The position numbers were made by a program, and so were the translations under genes. Shown here one piece after another: positions 44,868 to 54,558 of a stretch of 64,000 nt of DNA. Positions within the stretch are counted from its first letter, which is position 1, and the number at the start of each line of letters is the position of its first letter. The stretch lies in the NCBI RefSeq assembly GCF_000407605.1, contig NZ_ASWO01000005.1, forward strand, positions 372,001 to 436,000, given 5' to 3'. The notes beneath the pieces are model-generated. The model did not search any database and was not told where the DNA came from. It saw only the letters and a program-made list of their open reading frames with translations. The DNA is from Enterococcus sulfureus ATCC 49903 (lineage in GTDB: Bacteria; Bacillota; Bacilli; Lactobacillales; Enterococcaceae).

Positions 44868-47054
44868 ATGGACAATACTATACGAAAACAAATACAGGAC
44901 GCTTTACCACACTATCAGACTAAACAAATTCATGCAGTGATCGACTTACTTGAAGCAGGGAATACGATCCCATTTATCGCACGTTATCGCAAAGAGCAAA
45001 CGCAAGCGTTAGATGAGGTGGCAATCAAAGAGATTTCAGACACTGCTACGCATACGCTCGCACTAGCAAAACGAAAAACAGATATTCTTCATCGAATAAT
45101 GGAACTAGAAAAGTTGACACCAAGTTTGCAAAAAGCGATCGAAGAAACAACACAGCTAAACCGTTTAGAAGAGCTTTATCAGCCATATAAACAAAAACGA
45201 CGCACAAAAGCGATGATCGCCAAAGAAAATGGGTTATTGCCGTTGGCTCAATGGATCCAAACCTATCCTAAAACCGGAGACCTTTTAAAACAATCCGCAC
45301 ACTATTGCAATGAACAAGTATTGACGCCCGAAGATGCTCTTCAAGGTGCACAAGATATTATCGCAGAATCGATAAATGAAAAAATCCATCTAAAAAAATG
45401 GATTAGAGAGCATATATGGCGTTTTGGCAAATTGGCAACGAAATTAAAAAAACAAGCAGAAGATGAAGAAGAAACTTACCGTATGTATTATGAATACGAA
45501 GAGAAACTCACCACGATTGTGCCACACCGAGTATTAGCTATGAATCGTGGGGAAAAAGCAGGGATTTTAAGTGTAAAATTACTAGTAGACGATACAAAGA
45601 TTAAAGAGTTTTTATATCGAAATTGTTGTCCAACGACTACGATTGCAAAAGAAATTCTGTATCAAAGTGTTGATCAAGCGTATAAAAAAGCGATTTTCCC
45701 AGCAATTGAACGAGAAATTCGTAACGAGTTAACTGAAAAAGCCGATGCACAAGCCATTCATATCTTTGGCGAAAATTTACGCAACTTATTATTGCAATCG
45801 CCATTAAAAAATCAAATCATTTTAGGTTTAGATCCAGCCTATCGCACAGGATGTAAATTAGCTATCATCGATCAAACGGGATCTGTCTTGCATATCGATG
45901 TCATTTATCCGCATCCACCTGCTTCTGAAGCTCAACGAAAACAAAGTAAACAAGTATTTAAAGACTTACTTATGCGTTATAACGTGAACATGGTCGCCAT
46001 TGGAAATGGAACGGCCAGTCGTGAATCGGAGCAGTTTGTCGCCGATTGTGTAAACGAGTGTGATCGAACGATTTATTTTACCATCGTGAGTGAAGCAGGA
46101 GCGTCGATTTATTCAGCAAGTGACGTAGCAAGAAAAGAATTTCCTGACTTGACCGTAGAAAAACGAAGCGCCATCAGTATCGCACGACGCTTGCAAGATC
46201 CATTAGCAGAACTTGTAAAAATCGATCCTCAATCTGTTGGAGTTGGACAGTATCAACACGATGTTTCTCAGACGAAATTAAAATCAGAATTGGAATTTGT
46301 GGTCGAAACCGTAGTAAACCAAGTAGGAGTGGATGTGAATACAGCAAGTGCAGAATTGTTGGTTCATATTGCAGGGTTGACGAAAACTACTGCAGAAAAT
46401 ATTGTCGCCTATCGAATGGAAAATGGTCCTTTTAAACAGCGTAAAGAGTTAGAAAAAGTACCGCGTTTAGGACCAAAAGCATTTGAGCAAGCGATTGGCT
46501 TTTTGCGTATTTTTGATAGTCTTGAACCATTAGATCAGACTGCGATCCATCCAGAAAGTTATCCATTGGCAGAAGAAATTTTATCTGTATTGCGTCTGGA
46601 TAAGCGTAATTTAGGAGAAAAACCAGTCCATTCTCTTTTATCTGAACAAGAGGTTTTACAAGCGATCGATCAAAGTACGATATTATCTGCGTTGACACTA
46701 CATGATCTTTATACGCAATTGCTTCATCCACGTGCAGATATTCGTGAAAAAATGCCAAAACCAATTCTAAGGCAAGATGTATTGACCATCAAAGATGTCT
46801 CTGATGGAATGCAGTTAACAGGAACCGTACGAAATGTAGTCGACTTTGGCGCATTTGTGGATATTGGATTAAAACAAGACGGGCTAGTTCATGTTTCAAA
46901 AATGAGTACAAAATTTGTAAAAAATGCGACCACTTTAGTATCTGTAGGTGATATTGTTACAGTATGGGTCGAGGCGATCGATTTAGCTAGACAACGCGTT
47001 AGTTTAACGATGATCGATCCAAAACATTTTGCTACAAAAGCCAAAAACTCATAA
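44868..47054 (+). CDS. tex: Tex-type RNA-binding transcription accessory protein
   Basis: A 728-aa Tex/YhgF protein. It contains the N-terminal helical domain (IPFIARYRKEQTQALDE), a YqgF-like RNase H fold (ILGLDPAYRTGCKLAI, about 320), helix-hairpin-helix repeats (about 490-560) and a C-terminal S1 domain (about 640-715, GTVRNVVDFGAFVDIG). Tex binds nucleic acids and influences transcription and toxin expression in several bacteria; the precise role is not settled. AGAAGGAG precedes the ATG. Confidence 0.96.
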   Translation: MDNTIRKQIQDALPHYQTKQIHAVIDLLEAGNTIPFIARYRKEQTQALDEVAIKEISDTATHTLALAKRKTDILHRIMELEKLTPSLQKAIEETTQLNRLEELYQPYKQKRRTKAMIAKENGLLPLAQWIQTYPKTGDLLKQSAHYCNEQVLTPEDALQGAQDIIAESINEKIHLKKWIREHIWRFGKLATKLKKQAEDEEETYRMYYEYEEKLTTIVPHRVLAMNRGEKAGILSVKLLVDDTKIKEFLYRNCCPTTTIAKEILYQSVDQAYKKAIFPAIEREIRNELTEKADAQAIHIFGENLRNLLLQSPLKNQIILGLDPAYRTGCKLAIIDQTGSVLHIDVIYPHPPASEAQRKQSKQVFKDLLMRYNVNMVAIGNGTASRESEQFVADCVNECDRTIYFTIVSEAGASIYSASDVARKEFPDLTVEKRSAISIARRLQDPLAELVKIDPQSVGVGQYQHDVSQTKLKSELEFVVETVVNQVGVDVNTASAELLVHIAGLTKTTAENIVAYRMENGPFKQRKELEKVPRLGPKAFEQAIGFLRIFDSLEPLDQTAIHPESYPLAEEILSVLRLDKRNLGEKPVHSLLSEQEVLQAIDQSTILSALTLHDLYTQLLHPRADIREKMPKPILRQDVLTIKDVSDGMQLTGTVRNVVDFGAFVDIGLKQDGLVHVSKMSTKFVKNATTLVSVGDIVTVWVEAIDLARQRVSLTMIDPKHFATKAKNS

Positions 47055-47071
47055 GAAACAAGAAAAACTAA

Positions 47072-47100
47072 TTGCTATTTTGGAGGGATTGTAAGATAAT
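47072..47100 (+). promoter_or_regulatory. Candidate murC promoter
   Basis: TTGCTA (47072-47077), a 17-base spacer and GATAAT (47095-47100), about 62 bases before the start codon. Confidence 0.5.
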
Positions 47101-47162
47101 AGGCAACGGTTCGAAAAGTTTTAGAATCAATTGAATGATAGGTAGAAAAGAGGAAATGAACC

Positions 47163-48497
47163 ATGAAAGAACAAGACTCATTGTATCATTTTGTAGGAAT
47201 CAAAGGTTCTGGTATGAGCTCTTTGGCTTTAGTTCTACATGAAAAAGGCTATCACGTACAAGGTTCAGACGTAGCCACTTATTTTTTCACACAACGCGAT
47301 TTAGAGAAAGCAAATATTCCATTAATGGTCTTTAATAAAGAAAATATCCAACCCAATATGACTGTAATTGCAGGAAATGCCTTTCCAGATACACACGAAG
47401 AACTGGTACAAGCAAAAGAATTAGGCTTGGAAATTGTCCGTTATCATGATTTCATCGGACAATTTATTCAAAATTTTACAAGTATTGCAGTCACTGGCGC
47501 ACACGGAAAAACAAGCACTACCGGGATGTTGGCACATGTATTCACCGGCATCAAACCAACGAGTTATTTAATTGGAGATGGTACGGGTCATGGACAACCG
47601 GATGCTGAATTTTTTGCATTTGAAGCGTGCGAATATCGCCGCCACTTTTTAGCGTATTCACCAGACTACGCCATTATGACCAATATCGATTTCGATCATC
47701 CAGATTACTATAAGAGTATCGATGATGTGTTTTCTGCTTTCCAAACAATGGCTAGTCAAGTTAAAAAAGCGATTCTCGCTTATGGTGATGACGCGTATTT
47801 AAGAAAATTAGAAGCAGATGTTCCGATTTATTATTATGGGTTAAATGATGATGACGATATTCAAGCAAAAAACATCGAGCGTACGACGACTGGTTCCGAA
47901 TTTGATGTCTTTTTTAATGACACATTCATTGGACATTTTGTGATTCCAGCATTCGGTGCTCACAATATCAATAATGCTTTAGGTGTGATTGCTGCAGCCT
48001 ATCTAGAAAAACTAGATATGAACTTAGTAGCAAAAGAACTGTTGAGTTTTGCAGGTGTAAAACGTCGCTTTACAGAAAAGAAAGTAGCCGATATGACGAT
48101 CGTTGACGATTATGCACATCATCCAGCTGAAATTATTGCAACAATTGATGGCGCGCGTCAAAAATATCCAGATAAAGAAATTATCGCAGTGTTCCAACCA
48201 CATACATTTACTCGGACCATTGCATTGATGGATGAATTTGCTGAGGCATTGGATTTAGCCGACCACGTATACTTATGTGATATCTTTGGATCTGCTCGTG
48301 AGACACAAGGTGAAGTGAAGATCGAAGACTTAGGAGATAAAATTACTAAAGGTGGTCAAGTGATCACGGAAGAAAATGTTTCGCCTTTGTTAAACTATGA
48401 AGATGCGGTGATTATTTTTATGGGTGCAGGTGATGTTCAAAAATTTGAACATGCTTATGAAGAACTCTTAAGCAAAACAACGCGTAGTGTGTTATAA
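47163..48497 (+). CDS. murC: UDP-N-acetylmuramate-L-alanine ligase
   Basis: A 444-aa ATP-dependent ligase that adds L-Ala to UDP-MurNAc, the first peptide step of peptidoglycan synthesis. Seen: [16 protein letters not shown] (nucleotide loop of the N domain), the P-loop [14 protein letters not shown] (about 110), EACEYRRHF, and [11 protein letters not shown] (about 315). GAGG precedes the ATG. It ends at a strong terminator. Confidence 0.97.
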   Translation: MKEQDSLYHFVGIKGSGMSSLALVLHEKGYHVQGSDVATYFFTQRDLEKANIPLMVFNKENIQPNMTVIAGNAFPDTHEELVQAKELGLEIVRYHDFIGQFIQNFTSIAVTGAHGKTSTTGMLAHVFTGIKPTSYLIGDGTGHGQPDAEFFAFEACEYRRHFLAYSPDYAIMTNIDFDHPDYYKSIDDVFSAFQTMASQVKKAILAYGDDAYLRKLEADVPIYYYGLNDDDDIQAKNIERTTTGSEFDVFFNDTFIGHFVIPAFGAHNINNALGVIAAAYLEKLDMNLVAKELLSFAGVKRRFTEKKVADMTIVDDYAHHPAEIIATIDGARQKYPDKEIIAVFQPHTFTRTIALMDEFAEALDLADHVYLCDIFGSARETQGEVKIEDLGDKITKGGQVITEENVSPLLNYEDAVIIFMGAGDVQKFEHAYEELLSKTTRSVL

Positions 48498-48499
48498 CT

Positions 48500-48544
48500 A
48501 AACAAAGATTTTATCTGATTTAGATAAAATCTTTGTTTTTTCTT
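48500..48544 (+). terminator. Terminator after murC
   Basis: AAACAAAGATTTTATCT and AGATAAAATCTTTGTTT form a perfect 17-bp stem with a five-base loop and a T run. Confidence 0.92.
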
Positions 48545-48620
48545 TTTTATAAGCGATCGAACTTGCACTTTTTGTGGGTTTTGATAAAATTAAGAAAAAT
48601 AGAAGTTGGAGGAGTATGTT

Positions 48621-49088
48621 TTGAATATAGGGAAACCGAGAAAAATTGGAAAGACGATTGATGAAATCGAAGAAGGTGATTCGTTATCTTTAACAGAATC
48701 GATTGAAGACAATCAATTATTATTATATTTAGGACTAACAAATGATGCAAATCCTTTATATATCCAGCATGATTATGCACAAAAAACGTCGTATGAACGT
48801 CCAATCGTTCCCTCGATTATGCTTATGGGGATTATTACAAGTGCTGTATCAAAGCATTTACCTGGAGCAGGCTCTCATGTTGTCAATTTTTCGGTCAATT
48901 TTATTGAACCTGTGTATCACTATGAAACCTTAACCTTTGATTTTGAAGTCATCAAAGTCGATAAAATGAAAGATGTGGTGACGATTTCTGTTGAAGCGAT
49001 CAATGCAGAAAAAGATCGAGTACTAGATGCCGTAGTGATGGTTCAGCCACCACTTCTTACACAAGAAAGCGAGGATATACATGAATAA
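48621..49088 (+). CDS. MaoC-like hotdog protein
   Basis: A 155-aa single hotdog domain of the MaoC/R-hydratase type: the motif NDANPLYIQHDYAQK corresponds to GDxNPxHxDxxxA and the SVNFIEPVYHYETL strand is typical. The catalytic Asp is kept but the catalytic His of NPxH is Tyr here, so hydratase activity is doubtful. The start is TTG at 48621, 6 bases after GGAGGAG; an earlier in-frame TTG is inside that Shine-Dalgarno sequence. It overlaps the BI-1 gene by 8 bases. Confidence 0.8.
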   Translation: MNIGKPRKIGKTIDEIEEGDSLSLTESIEDNQLLLYLGLTNDANPLYIQHDYAQKTSYERPIVPSIMLMGIITSAVSKHLPGAGSHVVNFSVNFIEPVYHYETLTFDFEVIKVDKMKDVVTISVEAINAEKDRVLDAVVMVQPPLLTQESEDIHE

Positions 49089-49758
49089 TACGTATACAGA
49101 AACAACGGGTTTAAATCGTTTTTATGGAAAAGTTTACGGCTTTTTCGCAATGGGATTGAGTATTAGCGCATTAGCTGCGTATTTATCGATTAATGTATTT
49201 CAAGAACAAATGATGCAATTTGTCCGTAACTTTCCATTAGGGATTACGGGGATTTGGTTGATCGAATTGGTTTTAGTTGTCGTAATGAGTGCGAAAGCTG
49301 CCAAAAATCCTGCCTTAACCTTAGCTGGTTTTATCGTCTACTCTTTATTAAATGGGATTACACTTTCTGTAACACTGATGATGTTTACAGCATCGAATGT
49401 GACAATCGCCTTTGTGACAGCAGCGGCTACATTTTTTGCGATGTCGGCTTACGGGATCATGACCAAGCGTGATTTAAGTAAAATTGGTCAAATTGGGATC
49501 GGGTTATTAATTGGTGTAATCATCGCGACACTGATTAATCTGTTTGTAGGAAGCCCTGCAATCACATATTTCTTATCCTATGTGACTGTTGTGATCTTTA
49601 TGGGACTTACAGCTTACGACAATCAACAAATCCGTAAATTATACTATGCTGCTAATGGACAAGATCTAACTGGATTAGCTGCATTTATGGCCTTACAACT
49701 TTACTTAGATTTCATCAATCTATTTTTATCTTTATTACAAATTTTTTCACGAGATTAA
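49081..49758 (+). CDS. Bax inhibitor-1/YccA family membrane protein
   Basis: A 225-aa protein with about seven hydrophobic helices. The family signatures ALTLAGFIVYSLLNGITLS and FMGLTAYDNQQIR and the C-terminal LYLDFINLFLSLLQI are present. Bacterial members include YbhL and the calcium-leak channel YetJ. The last helix carries the conserved Asp. The start overlaps the previous gene by 8 bases (GAGGA upstream), so the two are translationally coupled. Confidence 0.93.
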   Translation: MNNTYTETTGLNRFYGKVYGFFAMGLSISALAAYLSINVFQEQMMQFVRNFPLGITGIWLIELVLVVVMSAKAAKNPALTLAGFIVYSLLNGITLSVTLMMFTASNVTIAFVTAAATFFAMSAYGIMTKRDLSKIGQIGIGLLIGVIIATLINLFVGSPAITYFLSYVTVVIFMGLTAYDNQQIRKLYYAANGQDLTGLAAFMALQLYLDFINLFLSLLQIFSRD

Positions 49759-49785
49759 AAAGAAGCGTACGCGCTTCTTTTTTTT
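49757..49785 (+). terminator. Terminator after the BI-1 gene
   Basis: AAAAAGAAGCG and CGCTTCTTTTT with a TACG-type tetraloop and a T run. Confidence 0.88.
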
Positions 49786-49817
49786 ATGGCGAATTCATCG
49801 CAATCGAACGATTTTTT

Positions 49818-49826
49818 TGCTAAAAT
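49818..49826 (+). promoter_or_regulatory. Extended -10 of polA
   Basis: TGCTAAAAT (-10 TAAAAT at 49821-49826), 32 bases before the start codon; no clear -35. Confidence 0.45.
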
Positions 49827-49858
49827 AGACCAGATAGAAGACTTGAAGGAGAGAGCAC

Positions 49859-52501
49859 ATGACAAAAAATAAATTATTACTAGTTGATGGCAACAGCGTA
49901 GCCTTTCGAGCGTTCTTTGCGTTACATCAATCACTAGAACGCTTCAAAAATAGTAATGGATTACATACCAATGCGCTCTATGCGTTTCATAATATGTTTA
50001 CGAACGTAATGGATAAAGAACAACCAACACACGTCTTAGTTGCCTTTGATGCTGGGAAAACGACTTTTCGTAATGAATGGTATGAAGAGTATAAAGGTGG
50101 GCGAGCAAAAACGCCAAGCGAGTTCAAAGAACAAATGCCCTACCTACGTGAATTGATTGCAGCATTAGGTGTAAAACATTATGAGTTATCTAATTATGAA
50201 GCAGATGATATTATCGGCACGTTAGCGAAATCAGTCGATCCTAACGAATTTGATGTAGTCGTGCTCACAGGTGATCGTGACTTGACGCAACTGGCAAGTG
50301 ATCATATACGAGTCGACATCACTGTAAAAGGTGTCAGCGAAATCGAATCGTACACACCTGCGTTTATTGCGGAGAAATATAACGGACTAACGCCAAATCA
50401 AATCATCGATATGAAAGGATTAGCTGGCGATGCTTCAGATAATATTCCTGGTGTCACCAAAATTGGTGAGAAAACTGCGATTAAATTATTAACGCAATTT
50501 GGAAGTGTGGAAGGAATCTATGATCACCTTGATGAATTGAAAAAAAGCAAAATGAAGGAAAATCTGATTGCAGATCATGAACAAGCACTCTTATCCAAAC
50601 GTTTAGCTACGATCGATACGGATGCGCCTGTTGCGGTTTCAATCGAAGATCTAATTTATACGGGTAAAGATTTTGATGCCTTGATTGCGTTCTATCAAGA
50701 AATGAATTTTCAATCTTTCTTAGAAAAACTCGCTGTTCCTGATGATATCAAAAAAATGGACGATATTTTATTTGAGTATGTTGAAGAAGCGACTGCAGAA
50801 ATGTTTGGCGACAAAGGGGCACTTTATGTGGAAATGTTAGAAGACAACTATCATACCAGCGATATCGTAGGGGTCGCTTGGAGTTGCCAAGAAAAAACGT
50901 ATGTCACAGATCAAGTAAGTATTTTTGACAATCCTTACTTTAAAGCTTGGTTAGCCGATGATAAAATCGAAAAACGAGTATTTGATGCCAAACGAACAAC
51001 AGTTGCCTTAACGCGCTATGACCAACAAGTAAATGGGATTCGGTTTGATTTATTGCTTGCAGCATATTTACTCGATACAAACGATTCATCCAATGATATC
51101 GCGACAATCGCTTCACATTATGGCTATCATCAAGTTCAAACAGATGAACAAGTCTACGGAAAAGGAGCGAAAAAAGGCTTACCAGAAGATCTAGAAGCTT
51201 TTTATGCTCATTTAGCACGTAAAGTTCAAACTATCGAATATTTGCAACCGAATTTACTCGAAGAACTACATGCTAAGAATCAACTTGAATTGTTTCAAAC
51301 GATCGAGTTACCGTTAGCGTTTATTTTAGCCGAAATGGAGATGACAGGGATCTCTGTCGATACCTCTCGTTTAATCGATATGCGTACGGAATTTGCAGAA
51401 CGTTTACATGCCATCGAAGAAAAGATCTTCGAACAAGCTGGAGAACGCTTCAATTTAAACTCACCAAAACAATTAGGTGTGATTTTATTTGAAAAAATGG
51501 AGTTACCTGTCATAAAAAAAACCAAAACAGGGTATTCAACAGCTGTCGATGTATTGGAACAACTACGAGAACAAGCCCCGATTGTAGACGATATTTTGAT
51601 TTATCGTCAGATCGCCAAAATTCAATCAACATATGTAGAAGGACTACTTCGCATGATTCAACAAGATGGAAAAGTCCATACACGTTACATTCAAACTCTG
51701 ACACAAACTGGACGATTAAGCTCGGTTGATCCTAATTTGCAAAATATTCCGATTCGTTTGGAAGAAGGACGTAAAATCCGTCAAGCATTTGTCCCAAGAC
51801 AAAAAGACTGGGTCATTTATTCTTCCGATTACTCTCAAATTGAATTACGTGTACTAGCCGATATGTCTCACGATGAGCATTTACAACAAGCGTTTATCGA
51901 CAAGCAAGATATTCATACGAGTACCGCCATGCGCGTATTTGGAGTAAGCGAGTCTGAAGTAACCAGCAATATGCGGCGCGATGCGAAAGCTGTAAACTTT
52001 GGGATCGTTTATGGTATTTCCGATTATGGACTCTCACAGAATCTAGGGATCACAAGAAAAGCTGCTCAAAATTATATTGATACGTATTTTGAACGTTATC
52101 CTGGTGTGAAGACGTATATGGAAGAAATCGTAACAAAAGCCAAACAACAAGGGTTTGTCGAAACACTGTATCATCGCCGTCGCTATTTACCAGATTTGGC
52201 ATCACGAAACTATAATATTCGCTCATTTGCAGAACGGACTGCAATTAATACACCGATTCAAGGAAGTGCAGCAGATATTTTAAAAATTGCGATGATTCAA
52301 TTGGCCAAACGATTAAAAGAAGAAAAATTAGAAGCTACGATGCTGTTACAAGTCCATGATGAACTTGTATTTGAAGTTCCAGAACAAGAAGTATTGCGTT
52401 TAGATGCATTAGTCAAAGAAGTCATGAATCATGCTGTTTCTTTAGCTGTCCCGTTAGTTAGCGATAGTAGTTGGGGAAATACATGGTACGACGCAAAGTG
52501 A
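49859..52501 (+). CDS. polA: DNA polymerase I
   Basis: An 880-aa repair and Okazaki-fragment polymerase. The N-terminal 5' nuclease (1-290) has LLLVDGNSVAFRAFFAL, YEADDIIGTLA and GDASDNIPG. The middle 3'-5' exonuclease-like region lacks the DxE motif, as in other Gram-positive PolA. The polymerase domain has motif A DYSQIELRVLA, motif B RRDAKAVNFGIVYG and motif C VHDELVFEVP. GAAGGAGAG precedes the ATG. polA-mutM-coaE is a conserved repair/CoA operon. Confidence 0.98.
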   Translation: MTKNKLLLVDGNSVAFRAFFALHQSLERFKNSNGLHTNALYAFHNMFTNVMDKEQPTHVLVAFDAGKTTFRNEWYEEYKGGRAKTPSEFKEQMPYLRELIAALGVKHYELSNYEADDIIGTLAKSVDPNEFDVVVLTGDRDLTQLASDHIRVDITVKGVSEIESYTPAFIAEKYNGLTPNQIIDMKGLAGDASDNIPGVTKIGEKTAIKLLTQFGSVEGIYDHLDELKKSKMKENLIADHEQALLSKRLATIDTDAPVAVSIEDLIYTGKDFDALIAFYQEMNFQSFLEKLAVPDDIKKMDDILFEYVEEATAEMFGDKGALYVEMLEDNYHTSDIVGVAWSCQEKTYVTDQVSIFDNPYFKAWLADDKIEKRVFDAKRTTVALTRYDQQVNGIRFDLLLAAYLLDTNDSSNDIATIASHYGYHQVQTDEQVYGKGAKKGLPEDLEAFYAHLARKVQTIEYLQPNLLEELHAKNQLELFQTIELPLAFILAEMEMTGISVDTSRLIDMRTEFAERLHAIEEKIFEQAGERFNLNSPKQLGVILFEKMELPVIKKTKTGYSTAVDVLEQLREQAPIVDDILIYRQIAKIQSTYVEGLLRMIQQDGKVHTRYIQTLTQTGRLSSVDPNLQNIPIRLEEGRKIRQAFVPRQKDWVIYSSDYSQIELRVLADMSHDEHLQQAFIDKQDIHTSTAMRVFGVSESEVTSNMRRDAKAVNFGIVYGISDYGLSQNLGITRKAAQNYIDTYFERYPGVKTYMEEIVTKAKQQGFVETLYHRRRYLPDLASRNYNIRSFAERTAINTPIQGSAADILKIAMIQLAKRLKEEKLEATMLLQVHDELVFEVPEQEVLRLDALVKEVMNHAVSLAVPLVSDSSWGNTWYDAK

Positions 52502-52510
52502 GGAGAGTTT

Positions 52511-53347
52511 ATGCCAGAATTACCAGAAGTTGAAACCGTTCGTCGCGGGTTGATTCAATTAGTCAAACAAAAGACGATCGAACATGTTGATGTATATTGG
52601 CCTAAAATTATTGAACGACCAGATATCCCAGAGTTTAAAGCCGATTTAATAGGTGAAACGATTTTAGATGTTCATCGCCGTGGAAAATATTTAGTATTTA
52701 TTTTCGATAGTTTTGAAATGGTGTCTCATTTACGAATGGAAGGAAAATACGATTACTTTTCTGAAATGACTGCGCCAAATAAGCATACGCATGTCGTCTT
52801 TACATTTAATGACCACAGTCAGTTGCATTATCAAGACGTACGTAAATTTGGGCGGATGGCCTTATTGCCTAAAGGAGAAGCGAAATGGTATAAAGGAATC
52901 CAAAAATTAGGACCTGAGCCTGTACTACCCGATTTTTCACTTACTGCATTTGCCACCCGTTTAAAAAAAGTAAACAAAGCCATCAAGCCGGCCTTACTTG
53001 ATCAAACGATTGTAACCGGCCTTGGGAATATTTATGTCGATGAAGCATTGTGGCGTGCAAAAATCCATCCTGAAACAAGTGGGGCAACGCTAACACCAGA
53101 AGAAGTCAGCACTTTACATGAAGCGATCATCCATGTATTAAGCGCCGCAGTCGAAGCTGGAGGTACCACGATTCGAACGTATCAAAATGCTTTAGGAGAA
53201 GCTGGGACTTTTCAAACTTCGCTTTATGTTTACGGGCAACAAGGAAAACCTTGTGTCCGCTGTGGAACAACGATCATAAAATGTAAAGTCGCACAACGCG
53301 GAACCCATTTGTGTCCGCAATGTCAAGTTAAGAAAGAAGGAATTTGA
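52511..53347 (+). CDS. mutM: Formamidopyrimidine-DNA glycosylase
   Basis: A 278-aa glycosylase/AP lyase that removes 8-oxoguanine and formamidopyrimidines. The catalytic N-terminal proline is in MPELPEVET, the H2TH domain contains TGLGNIYVDEALW, and the C-terminal zinc finger is CVRCGTTIIKCK...CPQC. GAGG lies before the ATG, 9 bases after polA. The stop overlaps the coaE start by one base. Confidence 0.98.
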   Translation: MPELPEVETVRRGLIQLVKQKTIEHVDVYWPKIIERPDIPEFKADLIGETILDVHRRGKYLVFIFDSFEMVSHLRMEGKYDYFSEMTAPNKHTHVVFTFNDHSQLHYQDVRKFGRMALLPKGEAKWYKGIQKLGPEPVLPDFSLTAFATRLKKVNKAIKPALLDQTIVTGLGNIYVDEALWRAKIHPETSGATLTPEEVSTLHEAIIHVLSAAVEAGGTTIRTYQNALGEAGTFQTSLYVYGQQGKPCVRCGTTIIKCKVAQRGTHLCPQCQVKKEGI

Positions 53348-53958
53348 TGACAGTGGTCTTAGGCATTACCGGTGGCATCGCTTGTGGAAAATCAACAGTC
53401 GTTAGCTATTTAGCTAACCAAACGATTCCAGTAATCGACGGAGATCTCATCGCACGCCAAGTGGTTGAACCAGAACAAGAAGGATTGCTTACATTATGTG
53501 AGACGTTCGGTCCGGAGATCTTACTTGAAACAGGACAGTTAAATCGTGCGTTTTTAGGCGATTTAGTATTTTCTGATTCGATAAAACGACAACAAATGAA
53601 TGCGATACTAGGCCCAATCATCCGAAAGGAAATCTTAGCACAGATCAAGCGATATCAAGAACAGCAAACACCACTGATTCTAGTAGATATTCCGTTGCTA
53701 TATGAATCCGGCTATGAAACTTATATGTCTAAAGTTTTAGTGGTATGGGTATCTGAAACCACACAAGTTGAACGTTTGATGAAGCGAAACCAACTCAGTC
53801 AAACGGACGCTTTAGCACGAATTCACAGCCAGTGGCCGTTAGATGTAAAACGTGCGCGTGCAGACTTTGTCATTGACAATAATGGCACAATCGAACAAAC
53901 ATATCGACAATTGGATGCGCTAATGCTTCAGTTATCTGATTTAATCAAAAAAAATTAA
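53347..53958 (+). CDS. coaE: Dephospho-CoA kinase
   Basis: A 203-aa kinase for the last step of coenzyme A synthesis. The P-loop GITGGIACGKST starts at about residue 6, followed by DGDLIARQVVEP and DIPLLYE. I use ATG 53347 (AAGGA a few bases upstream), which overlaps the mutM stop by one base; a TTG one codon earlier is possible. Terminator follows. Confidence 0.96.
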   Translation: MTVVLGITGGIACGKSTVVSYLANQTIPVIDGDLIARQVVEPEQEGLLTLCETFGPEILLETGQLNRAFLGDLVFSDSIKRQQMNAILGPIIRKEILAQIKRYQEQQTPLILVDIPLLYESGYETYMSKVLVVWVSETTQVERLMKRNQLSQTDALARIHSQWPLDVKRARADFVIDNNGTIEQTYRQLDALMLQLSDLIKKN

Positions 53959-53960
53959 AG

Positions 53961-53990
53961 AAAACTCTAGTCTGACTAGAGTTTTTTATT
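53961..53990 (+). terminator. Terminator after coaE
   Basis: AAAACTCTAGT and ACTAGAGTTTT around CTG, then TTATT. Confidence 0.82.
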
Positions 53991-54019
53991 TTGAATAGTG
54001 GGAGTCAGAAATGATTTCA

Positions 54020-54028
54020 TGTTATAAT
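54020..54028 (+). promoter_or_regulatory. Extended -10 of the nrdR operon
   Basis: TGTTATAAT (-10 TATAAT at 54023-54028), about 45 bases before the nrdR start; no clear -35. Confidence 0.5.
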
Positions 54029-54073
54029 AAAGCCACTATTTCAGATACATATTGTAAATGCGAGGTGAGAAGA

Positions 54074-54541
54074 ATGCACTGTCCGAAATGTCAACATCAA
54101 AATTCAAAAGTAATCGATAGTCGCCAAGCAGATGATGGCCGCGCGATTCGTCGCCGTCGTGAATGTGAACATTGTGGATTTCGATTCACAACCTTTGAAC
54201 GAATCGAAGAGACACCACTTCTTGTGATCAAAAAAAATGGCGATCGTGAAGAATTTAATCGCGAAAAAATATTAAGAGGATTGATTCGTTCCGCTGAAAA
54301 ACGTCCAGTTGCGATGGAACAAATGGAAGAAATCGTCAGTCGAGTCGAATCGAGAGTTCGTCAATTAGGTGAAAAAGAAGTCTCTACCACTCAAATCGGT
54401 GAATTTGTCATGGAGGATCTGGTTAAATTAGACGAGATCTCCTATATTCGATTTGCTAGTGTGTATCGTCAATTTAAAGACATGTCTGTCTTTTTAAAAG
54501 AGTTACAAGACATCGTTGATAAAGCAAATCATCAGTCTTAA
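54074..54541 (+). CDS. nrdR: Transcriptional repressor NrdR
   Basis: A 155-aa repressor of ribonucleotide reductase genes that senses ATP/dATP. The zinc ribbon MHCPKC...CEHCGFRF is at residues 1-37 and the ATP-cone (about 49-139) begins [19 protein letters not shown]. The start at 54074 has GAGGTGAG upstream; the longer frame to 54011 runs through the promoter. No NrdR box was recognised in the window, so its targets lie elsewhere. Conserved upstream neighbour of dnaB-dnaI. Confidence 0.97.
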   Translation: MHCPKCQHQNSKVIDSRQADDGRAIRRRRECEHCGFRFTTFERIEETPLLVIKKNGDREEFNREKILRGLIRSAEKRPVAMEQMEEIVSRVESRVRQLGEKEVSTTQIGEFVMEDLVKLDEISYIRFASVYRQFKDMSVFLKELQDIVDKANHQS

Positions 54542-54558
54542 GGAATAGGAGTAGTGAT

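Noticed and set aside
47084-47095. Minimal start-stop (TTG TAA) after GGAGGGA upstream of murC
   Set aside because: A start-stop unit could act on translation, but the motif is short and lies in the likely promoter spacer, before the transcription start.
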